The position numbers and the translations under genes are program-made. Below are positions 23,439-29,084 of a stretch of DNA of 29,084 bases, one piece after another; positions within the stretch are counted from its first letter, which is position 1, and every line of letters begins with the position of its first letter. The stretch spans positions 1-29,084 of the forward strand of contig JAEZCJ010000220.1 of assembly GCA_023433615.1 (NCBI GenBank). Direction: 5' to 3'. The notes under the pieces were generated by a model. The model saw only the letters and a program-made list of their open reading frames with translations. It was not told the DNA's origin and searched no databases. The stretch comes from Bacillota bacterium (GTDB taxonomy: Bacteria > Bacillota > Bacilli > Paenibacillales > Paenibacillaceae).

Positions 23439-23921
23439 CTATTCGATTCGCTCATAATGCCGGAAGGCAGCCGCTTGGCCCCGGTATTGCCCGTGCTCGT
23501 CGATCAAGTTCCAGACGGCGCCGCCCCGGATGCGATGCCGCTTCCCGGAGGAGGAGACGCGAACGCCGGCGAAATCCTGCACGAAGCCGCGTTCGGCGAC
23601 GCTGCGCAGAAAGGCGTCCCGCTCTTCCCGCAGCATCGGCTCCGCCGTATAGCGGGAAGGCATCGACGTGAACGATGCCCAATCCCGCTCCCACAGGGCA
23701 AGCGCAGCGGCATTGCCATAGGTCAAGACCGGATCGGCCTCCGTATCATGGGACAATAGGACCAAGGGAGCCCAAAAGAGCCTCTCGGTCAAGCTGCCCT
23801 CTGCTTCTTCGCTCAGCAGTTCCTCTCGGTAGAAGCGCTTGTAACTGCTTATTACCAGCCTCGCATGGACTTCGGGACGGTCGAAGCCACGGATATGCTG
23901 CGGCACTGTATGGATGGTCAT
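23439..23921 (-). CDS. MEKHLA-domain protein
   Basis: 160 residues from ATG 23921-23919, with AAGGAA eight bases upstream; the longer frame to 23996 has no better site. The whole protein is one PAS-like MEKHLA domain: DPVLTYGNAAALALWERDW then FTSMPSRYTAEPMLREERD, a typical run for the family, and near the end VRVSSSGKRHRIRGGAVWNL. In plants this domain ends HD-ZIP III regulators; in bacteria it occurs alone and has no assigned role, with ligand or redox sensing suggested by the PAS likeness. It is convergent with manA and has no operon partner. Confidence 0.8.
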   Translation of the reverse strand: MTIHTVPQHIRGFDRPEVHARLVISSYKRFYREELLSEEAEGSLTERLFWAPLVLLSHDTEADPVLTYGNAAALALWERDWASFTSMPSRYTAEPMLREERDAFLRSVAERGFVQDFAGVRVSSSGKRHRIRGGAVWNLIDEHGQYRGQAAAFRHYERIE

Positions 23922-24049
23922 GAGAACTGTTCCTTTCGCGTCCTGCATAGTGGGATGTAACGTAATCCGATTGTTTCTGTCGCTTGCCGGGTACAATATA
24001 GCCGATCATCGGCCGATAAGGCCGCCAAGAAAGGAAGGTCGCATATCGA

Positions 24050-24478
24050 ATGGCAGCAATGACCCACGCCTCTTCCTTAGAAGACGGCATCGCGGAAGCA
24101 ATCGGTCGGCACGAATATTGCTCGTTCGGCACGGTCGAAGGCGATCGGCCGAAGGTGCGCTATATGGCCATAGCCCACGAAGGCTTGAAGCTCTATCTGG
24201 CCTCGGACCGCAAGACGCACAAAGTGGAAGAACTGCAAAACAATAAGAACGTCTATCTGCTGCTCGGCTACAACGGGCAACAGCCGTCGGAAGTCATCGA
24301 AATCGAAGGCACCTGCACCCTCTCATCCGACGAGTCGCTGCGCCGCCAAGTATGGCGCGAGGCGCTTAAGCCTTGGCTCAGCGGACCGGAAGACCCCGAC
24401 TACGTCGTGCTGGAAGTAACCCCCGCAAGAATCGAATGGACTGTGCCGGGTGCAGCCCGCCGGATCTGGTCAGCCTAG
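24050..24478 (+). CDS. Pyridoxamine 5'-phosphate oxidase-like flavoprotein (general stress type)
   Basis: 142 residues with a split-barrel FMN-binding fold. Recognisable elements are HEYCSFGTVEGDRPKVRYMA (about 21-40), LKLYLASDRKTHKVEELQNN (45-64) and VYLLLGY, the order found in general stress protein 26 and related PNPOx-like proteins. It is probably cytosolic and dimeric, binding FMN or F420/heme; the substrate is unknown. GGAAGG lies 11 bases before the ATG; ATG 24059 is an alternative. It lies between the divergent MEKHLA gene and the convergent msrAB gene, so it is likely a single transcript. Confidence 0.82.
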   Translation: MAAMTHASSLEDGIAEAIGRHEYCSFGTVEGDRPKVRYMAIAHEGLKLYLASDRKTHKVEELQNNKNVYLLLGYNGQQPSEVIEIEGTCTLSSDESLRRQVWREALKPWLSGPEDPDYVVLEVTPARIEWTVPGAARRIWSA

Positions 24479-24514
24479 CCGCTGCCGTAACGGCAGGCAC
24501 GGCGAATAATCAGG

Positions 24515-24557
24515 CGGCCGCTCGACCTATCGGTATACGCCGTATGTCGAGCGGCCG
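24515..24557. terminator. Hairpin between the PNPOx-like gene and msrAB
   Basis: CGGCCGCTCGAC (24515-24526) pairs with GTCGAGCGGCCG (24546-24557), a perfect 12-bp stem. It lies between convergent genes. T-rich bases are few on both sides (TCTTACT on the plus strand), so termination is likely but not certain. A smaller CTGCCG/CGGCAG hairpin lies at 24482-24496. Confidence 0.55.
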
Positions 24558-24612
24558 TCTTACTCAGGCTTGCCTGCAAATCTGCGGGACTGCAGAACAG
24601 CGGGACCTGGCG

Positions 24613-25599
24613 TTACTCGGATTCGGCCGGCGATTCGAACAGCTTCAAATAAGCGCCGTATCCTTCGCGCTCCAACTCACCCTTCGGTATGAAACGCAGC
24701 GAAGCCGAATTGATGCAATAGCGCAATCCGCCTCGGTCCTGCGGACCGTCCGGGAATACGTGTCCCAGATGCGAATCCGCCTCGCGGCTTCGTACCTCCG
24801 TGCGGATCATGCCATGGGACAGATCCGAATGCTCGGTCACGTTCGAGCTGAGCAGCGGTTTCGTGAAGCTCGGCCAGCCGCAGCCGGAGTCGAATTTATC
24901 GAGCGAGCTGAACAGCGGTTCGCCGGATACGATGTCGACGTACAGCCCTTCTTCCTTATGGTCCCAGAAGCTATTGCGGAACGGCGGCTCCGTCGCGCTG
25001 TTCTGCGTCACCTCATACTGCATCGGCGTCAAGCGCCGTCTAAGCTCGTCCCGATCCAGCTGCAGCCGCCAATGCCGGTCGATGAACGCATCCCTGCCGG
25101 AGCCTTTGCGATAGAGCTTATAACGGTACGGCTGCTTATGGTGATACCCTTGATGATAGTCTTCGGCAGCGTAGAACGGGCCAGCCGGCTCGATCAGCGT
25201 CGCGATCGGACGGTCGAATCTCCCGCTAACCTGAAGCTCCTGCTTGGAAGCCTCCGCTGCTTCCCGTTGCGCCTCGTCATGGTAGAAAATCGCGGTTCTA
25301 TACGAAGCCCCGCGATCGTGGAATTGGCCGCCCGGGTCCGTAGGATCGATCTGCCGCCAGTACAGCTCAAGCAGCTGCTTGTACGGCATGAACGCAGGGT
25401 CGTACGTGATCTGTACCGCCTCCGCATGGCCAGTCGTCTCCGAGCATACCTCCTCGTACGTCGGATTCGCGGTATGCCCTCCCGTATACCCCGATACCAC
25501 CTTCACGATGCCCGGCATCTCCTCGAACGGCGATACCATGCACCAGAAACATCCGCCTGCGAATGTGGCAAGCTCCAGTTTGCTCGATGTCGATGTCAT
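24613..25599 (-). CDS. msrAB: Peptide methionine sulfoxide reductase, MsrA-MsrB fusion
   Basis: 328 residues, two enzymes in one chain; the product repairs both S- and R-methionine sulfoxide. MsrA is at about 8-165 with the catalytic C17 in FAGGCFWCM. MsrB is at about 185-328 with the catalytic C295 in LRYCINSASLRFIP and C240 in DSGCGWPSF. The two CxxC pairs that hold zinc in many MsrB proteins are absent (VDIVSG and RSREADSHLGH stand there), as in Bacillus MsrB. There is no signal peptide, so it is cytosolic. AAGGAGGG lies eight bases before the ATG. In B. subtilis the two are separate adjacent genes. Confidence 0.95.
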   Translation of the reverse strand: MTSTSSKLELATFAGGCFWCMVSPFEEMPGIVKVVSGYTGGHTANPTYEEVCSETTGHAEAVQITYDPAFMPYKQLLELYWRQIDPTDPGGQFHDRGASYRTAIFYHDEAQREAAEASKQELQVSGRFDRPIATLIEPAGPFYAAEDYHQGYHHKQPYRYKLYRKGSGRDAFIDRHWRLQLDRDELRRRLTPMQYEVTQNSATEPPFRNSFWDHKEEGLYVDIVSGEPLFSSLDKFDSGCGWPSFTKPLLSSNVTEHSDLSHGMIRTEVRSREADSHLGHVFPDGPQDRGGLRYCINSASLRFIPKGELEREGYGAYLKLFESPAESE

Positions 25600-25682
25600 A
25601 TCCGATACCCTCCTTCTTGACGCTTGTACCCATCATTATAGAGAAGCTGAGGGCAGAGTTCCAGTGGACGCAAGACGGACGG

Positions 25683-25697
25683 TTGTAAGCGCTTCAT
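25683..25697 (+). promoter_or_regulatory. Half-matching cre-like site upstream of the LytTR gene
   Basis: TTGTAAGCGCTTCAT shares its first 11 bases with the full cre at 25735 but breaks from the consensus at the right end. It lies just upstream of the -35 box, so a second operator or a decayed copy is possible. Confidence 0.4.
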
Positions 25698-25706
25698 AAT
25701 ATATAC

Positions 25707-25735
25707 TTCACAGCGGCTGCGAAAAATGATATACT
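25707..25735 (+). promoter_or_regulatory. Promoter of the LytTR gene
   Basis: TTCACA (25707-25712), a 17-base spacer and TATACT (25730-25735), one mismatch each from the SigA consensus. The predicted start near 25742 falls inside the cre site. Confidence 0.75.
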
Positions 25736-25750
25736 TGTAAGCGCTAACAA
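25735..25750 (+). promoter_or_regulatory. Catabolite-responsive element (cre)
   Basis: TTGTAAGCGCTAACAA fits the B. subtilis cre consensus WTGNNARCGNWWWCAW at every position. It overlaps the end of the -10 box and the predicted transcription start, where CcpA binding would repress. Another LacI-family regulator could use the same kind of site. Confidence 0.75.
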
Positions 25751-25774
25751 TCATGAAGTGAGGGGGAACTTACG

Positions 25775-26101
25775 ATGATGAGCGTAGCACTTGACGTCCG
25801 TAATCCGTACGAGGACATGAAGATCGCGGAGGATGTTCTGTTTTTCAAGCTGGGGGCGCCTGGTCTCGTCTGCTTTCACGGCCGTAACTACAATATAAAG
25901 AAAAGAATGTCCGCCGAACAGGTGGAACGGCTGGTCAGCGACAACAACTTCTTCAAAGTAAGCTCGGACTGTTACGTCAACGTGAGCAAGATCAGCACGA
26001 TCGAGGACGACTGCTTGTTCTTCGGCGAGATGGGTCCCGAGTCTAAGCGGCTGCCCGTCTCGAAAAGACATCAGCAAGTTCTGAAGGGCTTGCTCGGCTA
26101 A
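25775..26101 (+). CDS. Stand-alone LytTR-type DNA-binding regulator
   Basis: 108 residues, essentially one LytTR domain without a receiver. Residues 55-106 carry the typical pattern: NNFFKVSSDCYVNVSKISTI, then LPVSKRHQQVLKGLL, compared with FIRIHRSYLVNLDKI and IPVSRRY in AgrA/LytR proteins. The N-terminal half (about 10-50: EDVLFFKLGAPGLVCFHGRN and following) fits the first strands of the domain. GAGGGGG lies about nine bases before the ATG. The promoter is overlapped by a perfect cre site, so its expression should fall when preferred sugars are present. Targets are unknown; the mannan-utilisation genes downstream and its own promoter are candidates. Confidence 0.8.
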   Translation: MMSVALDVRNPYEDMKIAEDVLFFKLGAPGLVCFHGRNYNIKKRMSAEQVERLVSDNNFFKVSSDCYVNVSKISTIEDDCLFFGEMGPESKRLPVSKRHQQVLKGLLG

Positions 26102-26409
26102 GAAGGAACAATCGAGGATCGACAATAGAGGACACCGGATCGCTTCCGGTGTCCTCTATTGTTGCCGGCAGCCCTCTGCACGATTCGCTATGCGCATGAC
26201 GATCGGCTGCAAGAGGAATCCTAAGACCTACCACAAAATCGGATAATACAAAACCACTAAAAACAAAAGAATCATCTTGCCATTCCATGCCGATTGCGGT
26301 TTACTTAATCTGATGACACACTAACTTTAGTATAACAAATCAAACAAGCGAGGAATCGGCGGTGCCTCGCGCATAGGCCGACTCTGGCGAACGGAGGAAA
26401 AGACGCAGA
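26102..26409. other. Intergenic region between LytTR and GH113 genes
   Basis: 308 bases. It holds the terminator at 26122-26162, then an AT-rich stretch (26225-26345) that probably contains the GH113 promoter. A TATAAC (26331-26336) is the best -10 candidate, but no well-spaced -35 was found. No cre-like site was seen here. Confidence 0.5.
26122..26162 (+). terminator. Terminator after the LytTR gene
   Basis: ACAATAGAGGACACCGGA (26122-26139) pairs perfectly with TCCGGTGTCCTCTATTGT (26145-26162), an 18-bp stem with a 5-base loop, 20 bases after the stop. The T-rich part is inside the stem end rather than a clean T-run. Confidence 0.75.
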
Positions 26410-27372
26410 ATGAACCGCATGAACGAATATATCGGCGGCATGACTTGGGGCTGGACCGGCGTAAGAGGCACATGGACAGGAGCGGCGGCGGAGCGCTCGA
26501 TGGAGCTGATGAAGGATGGCCTCGGCATCAACTGGACGGCGATCACCTTCGGCGCGCTGCAAGACCATCCGCAAGCGACGGAAATCAAATTCCGCGAGGA
26601 GCCTACCGTCACGGATGAGGAAGTCCGTTCCGCCATCCGCAAGGCGAAGGATCTGGGACTCAAGGTATGCCTGAAGCCGGTCGTGAACTGCAAGAACGGC
26701 ACATGGCGCGCCCACATCAATTTCTTCGACCGCGACGTGCCTTGCGAGCCGAAGTGGTCCGATTGGTTCGCTTCCTATAATGCGTTCATCCTCCACTATG
26801 CTCGCATGGCGGAAGAGACCGGCTGCGAGATGCTCTGCATCGGCTGCGAGATGGTCATGACCGATCGTCGTGAGCAAGAGTGGCGCGCTCTGATCGCCGA
26901 AGTTCGCAGCGTGTACGGCGGCATCGTCACGTATAACTGCGACAAGTACCAAGAGGATAACGTGAAATGGTGGGATGCCGTGGACGTCATCTCCTCCAGC
27001 GGCTACTATCCCGTGAACGATTGGGAGAATCAACTGGACCGGATCGAGAGAGTCGTCAGGCAGTTCAATAAGCCGTTCTTCTTCATGGAGGCAGGCTGTC
27101 CGAGCCGCGAAGGCTCGCAGTATATCCCGAACGACTGGGGACTTCAAGGCGCCCCGAGCGAAGCGGCGCAGTTGGAATTCTACGAGGCGATGTTCAGCAC
27201 GTCCGACAAGCGCGATTGGGTAGAAGGCTTCATGCTGTGGGACTGGCCAGCACGCTTGTACGACAAGACCGAAGCAGCCGCGAACGACGATTATTGCATG
27301 TACGGCAAATCGGCGGAAGGCTATATCCGGGAATATTACGCGAAGAAAATAGCGAAGGAGCAGATGAAGTGA
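26410..27372 (+). CDS. Glycoside hydrolase, GH113-like (beta-mannanase/mannosidase)
   Basis: 320 residues, a (beta/alpha)8 enzyme of the GH113 type, whose known members cut beta-1,4-mannan or manno-oligosaccharides. E147 in CIGCEMV fits the acid/base and E227 in FFFMEAGCPS the nucleophile; their 80-residue spacing equals that reported for the Alicyclobacillus GH113 mannanase. Other typical parts are MNEYIGGMTWGWTGVRG at the start and FMLWDWPARLY near the end. There is no signal peptide, so it works in the cytosol on imported oligosaccharides. The stop overlaps the GTG start of the epimerase gene (GTGA). AACGGAGG lies 13 bases before ATG 26410; ATG 26419 (MNEYIGG) is an alternative. Confidence 0.82.
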   Translation: MNRMNEYIGGMTWGWTGVRGTWTGAAAERSMELMKDGLGINWTAITFGALQDHPQATEIKFREEPTVTDEEVRSAIRKAKDLGLKVCLKPVVNCKNGTWRAHINFFDRDVPCEPKWSDWFASYNAFILHYARMAEETGCEMLCIGCEMVMTDRREQEWRALIAEVRSVYGGIVTYNCDKYQEDNVKWWDAVDVISSSGYYPVNDWENQLDRIERVVRQFNKPFFFMEAGCPSREGSQYIPNDWGLQGAPSEAAQLEFYEAMFSTSDKRDWVEGFMLWDWPARLYDKTEAAANDDYCMYGKSAEGYIREYYAKKIAKEQMK

Positions 27373-28580
27373 GCGAACGGACGTCTATTGAATCGTGGCG
27401 CGAGCAATTCGAGCAGGAGCTTAAGGACAATATTCTGGATTTCTGGCTGAAGCATACGATCGACGAGGAGAACGGCGGCTTCGTCGGCGAGATCGACCAA
27501 TATATGAAGATCAATCCGCATGCGGAGAAGAGCCTTGTGCTGAATGCCCGCATCGTCTGGACGTTCGCTGCTGCCTACCGTTTCTATAAGGATGAGCGAT
27601 ACCTTCAGCTTGCCGAGCGCGCTTACGCCTACTTGCTCGAGCATTTCGAAGATAAGGAATTCGGCGGCATGTACTGGATGGTCGATGCGAAGGGGCGGCC
27701 GTCGCAGACGAAGAAGCAAGTGTACGGGCAGGCGTTCACGATCTACGCGCTATCGGAGCTCTATCGCGCCACCGGCAAGCAAGCCGCGCTGGACAAAGCC
27801 GTCGAATTGTTCCGATTGCTCGAGAAGCACAGCTACGATCCGGTTAACCGCGGCTACGTCGAAGCGCTGGCTCGCAACTGGGAAGCAACCGGCGACCTCA
27901 GCCTCAGCGGCAAGGACCTGAATGAGAAGAAGTCGATGAACACGCATCTGCATGTGCTGGAAGCATACACGAACCTCTATCGGGTCTGGGCCACGGAAGA
28001 GCTGGAGAAGAAGCACAAGGAATTGATCGAAGTAACGCTGGACCATATCGTGGATCCGGACACGGCACACTTCAAGCTGTTCTTCGACGACGAATGGGCG
28101 AGCAAGAACGACCATATCTCCTACGGCCACGACATTGAAGGCAGCTGGCTCTTGTATGAGGCTGCCGAAGTGAACGGCGATGCCGCCTTGCTGGCCCGCG
28201 TGAAGGACACGGCGATCAAGATGGCGGAGGCAACGCTGAACGAAGGCGTGGACCCGGACGGCGGCATGATCAACGAGGCGGATGCATCCGGCTACACCGA
28301 CACCAACAAGGACTGGTGGCCGCAAGCCGAGGCTGTCGTAGGCTTCTACAATGCCTACCAGCTGACAGGCGACGAGAAGTACAAGGAAGCGGCATTGAAT
28401 TCCTGGCGCTTCGTCGACCGCTACATCATCGACAAAGCAGACGGCGAATGGTTCTGGAGCGTGACGCGCGACGGCAAGCCGACGATCGGCCATGGCAAGG
28501 TGAACGCGTGGAAGTGTCCGTACCACAACAGCCGCGCCTGCTTCGAGATGATCGAGCGGCTATCCGGCAGCCATCACTGA
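27369..28580 (+). CDS. Cellobiose 2-epimerase-like (AGE family) enzyme
   Basis: 403 residues from GTG 27369-27371 (VSERTSIESWREQFEQELKD), overlapping the GH113 stop; AAGGAG lies eight bases upstream. It has an (alpha/alpha)6 barrel of the N-acylglucosamine 2-epimerase family. Catalytic histidines match cellobiose 2-epimerases: H254 with E257 in YGHDIEGSW and H386 in KCPYHNSRACFEM, plus H193 in MNTHLHVLEAY and WWPQAEAVVGFYNAY. These enzymes turn the reducing-end glucose of cellobiose into mannose, or mannobiose into mannosyl-glucose. Coupling with a mannanase-type gene suggests mannobiose as substrate. The longer open frame from 27216 lies inside GH113 and is not real. Family call is strong; substrate is inferred. 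Confidence 0.88.
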   Translation: MSERTSIESWREQFEQELKDNILDFWLKHTIDEENGGFVGEIDQYMKINPHAEKSLVLNARIVWTFAAAYRFYKDERYLQLAERAYAYLLEHFEDKEFGGMYWMVDAKGRPSQTKKQVYGQAFTIYALSELYRATGKQAALDKAVELFRLLEKHSYDPVNRGYVEALARNWEATGDLSLSGKDLNEKKSMNTHLHVLEAYTNLYRVWATEELEKKHKELIEVTLDHIVDPDTAHFKLFFDDEWASKNDHISYGHDIEGSWLLYEAAEVNGDAALLARVKDTAIKMAEATLNEGVDPDGGMINEADASGYTDTNKDWWPQAEAVVGFYNAYQLTGDEKYKEAALNSWRFVDRYIIDKADGEWFWSVTRDGKPTIGHGKVNAWKCPYHNSRACFEMIERLSGSHH

Positions 28581-28959
28581 GCAGCTTGGGCTCTAGGGCT
28601 AGTACAGCTTAGTTGATTGTAGCGTTCCCAGCTGATCCGTGCTAATCTTACCGCTCTCGAAGTTGAGCATATCCTCGATCAGAGTAACAATTTCGCTAAT
28701 AGTGTACGCATTTGCGCAATTGTTCTGATTATCACCTCCCTGAACGCCACCAACAATAGGAAATGCGCTAAGCGGCGAGAAATCGCCCGCAATTTAGCGC
28801 ATTTCTTACATGAATCGCATATAACCATCGACTATTGCTTCCATCGCTGCCGCTTTCATTCCTATCCCCGCATCGCTCTAAGAATTGACGCCAGTACGCT
28901 CCGCCCATCGATTCGTTGGAGAAGCCTGGCCTGCCCAACCGGTACATCCATACCGAAAA
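28581..28959. other. Gene-poor stretch with decayed minus-strand reading frames
   Basis: About 380 bases without an intact gene. The minus strand has two short coding-looking pieces: one at about 28943-28770 (starts MYRLGRPGFSNESMGGAYWR, ends at a TAG inside a hairpin) and one at about 28792-28601 that ends SGKISTDQLGTLQSTKLY then a stop but has no usable start codon. A GGGAGGTGATAATC site (28742-28729) precedes the second piece but is followed by no in-frame start. This looks like the remains of one or two genes next to the insertion sequence. Confidence 0.4.
28761..28804. repeat. Long hairpin in the gene-poor stretch
   Basis: AAATGCGCTAA (28761-28771) pairs with TTAGCGCATTT (28794-28804), and the inner GCGG-CGA pairs with TCG-CCCGC around GAAA. 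Both strands have T's at the end of the stem, so it could act as a bidirectional terminator. Confidence 0.55.
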
Positions 28960-29084
28960 GGGGCTGTCCCAAAAGTCATTAAATTAAACGACTAAGGGAC
29001 ACCCCTTCTTCATTTTTGTAAACAAAAAGAAACCTTTCCTTGGTAAAATGGAGGTACCACCCAACCATAAACCAAAAGGAGAGG
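28957..29084 (+). mobile_element. Left end of an insertion sequence (IS1182-like), truncated by the window
   Basis: The sequence AAAAGGGGCTGTCCCAAAAG at 28957-28976 is typical of the end of IS1182-type elements of Bacillales. GGGGCTGTCCC (28960-28970) forms an imperfect hairpin with GGGACACCCC (28996-29005), common in IS ends to block incoming transcription. The base composition then becomes AT-rich, unlike the host genes, and the window ends with AAAAGGAGAGG, a ribosome binding site, so a transposase gene should start just past 29084. The family label rests on memory of similar ends, and the other end is not visible. Confidence 0.6.

Noticed and set aside
24373..25620. A 415-codon plus-strand frame opposite msrAB
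   Set aside because: It is antisense to the clear MsrA-MsrB fusion and has no start site or domain.
26043..26288. An 81-codon minus-strand frame over the LytTR terminator
   Set aside because: It spans the perfect 18-bp hairpin and the end of the LytTR gene and has no ribosome binding site or similarity.
26305..27147. A 280-codon minus-strand frame opposite the GH113 gene
   Set aside because: The plus-strand product has catalytic motifs and a coupled downstream gene; the minus frame has neither.

Overview
The window looks like chromosomal DNA from a Paenibacillaceae member (Paenibacillus/Cohnella type). Reasons: a SigI/RsgI pair, an infC-rpmI-rplT operon with an AUU start and a leader terminator, a T-box in front of ilvB, Bacillus-type YtqA/YtqB, AGGAGG-type ribosome binding sites, near-consensus SigA promoters and a fairly high GC content by eye. 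No tRNA or rRNA gene, CRISPR array or phage region was seen. Most of the first 20 kb is on the minus strand; most of the last 9 kb is on the plus strand.

Region 1 (1-5.6 kb, minus strand): the 5' part of a leucyl aminopeptidase gene at the left edge; a two-gene operon of a degenerate RsbT-like protein and a histidine kinase with an RsbU-type N-terminus; the sigI-rsgI operon, in which RsgI has a very long Lys-Asp repeat tail; and a small zinc-ribbon protein. The RsbT-like/kinase pair is the most unusual system here. It looks like the RsbT-RsbU partner switch rewired onto a histidine kinase.

Region 2 (5.7-12.8 kb, minus strand): branched-chain amino-acid synthesis in the order promoter, T-box leader, ilvB, ilvN, a roughly 310-bp fold-back element with terminal inverted repeats, ilvC, leuA, leuB, terminator. 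leuC and leuD are not in the window.

Region 3 (12.9-20.0 kb): a plus-strand GNAT acetyltransferase that overlaps tail-to-tail a small Gly/Tyr-tailed protein; infC-rpmI-rplT with its regulatory leader; two glycosyltransferases (GT2 membrane type and GT4); a PAP2 phosphatase; trmB; and a small unknown protein.

Region 4 (20.3-24.5 kb): ytqA-ytqB (tRNA wobble-uridine modification), a VOC-family gene and manA in a tight plus-strand cluster; a MEKHLA-domain protein on the minus strand; and a PNPOx-like flavoprotein.

Region 5 (24.6-29.1 kb): an MsrA-MsrB fusion; a LytTR-domain regulator whose promoter carries a consensus cre site; and a two-gene operon of a cytosolic GH113 mannanase-like enzyme and a cellobiose 2-epimerase-like enzyme, which together suggest manno-oligosaccharide catabolism. 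The window ends in a gene-poor stretch with decayed reading frames and the left end of an insertion sequence whose transposase lies beyond the edge.
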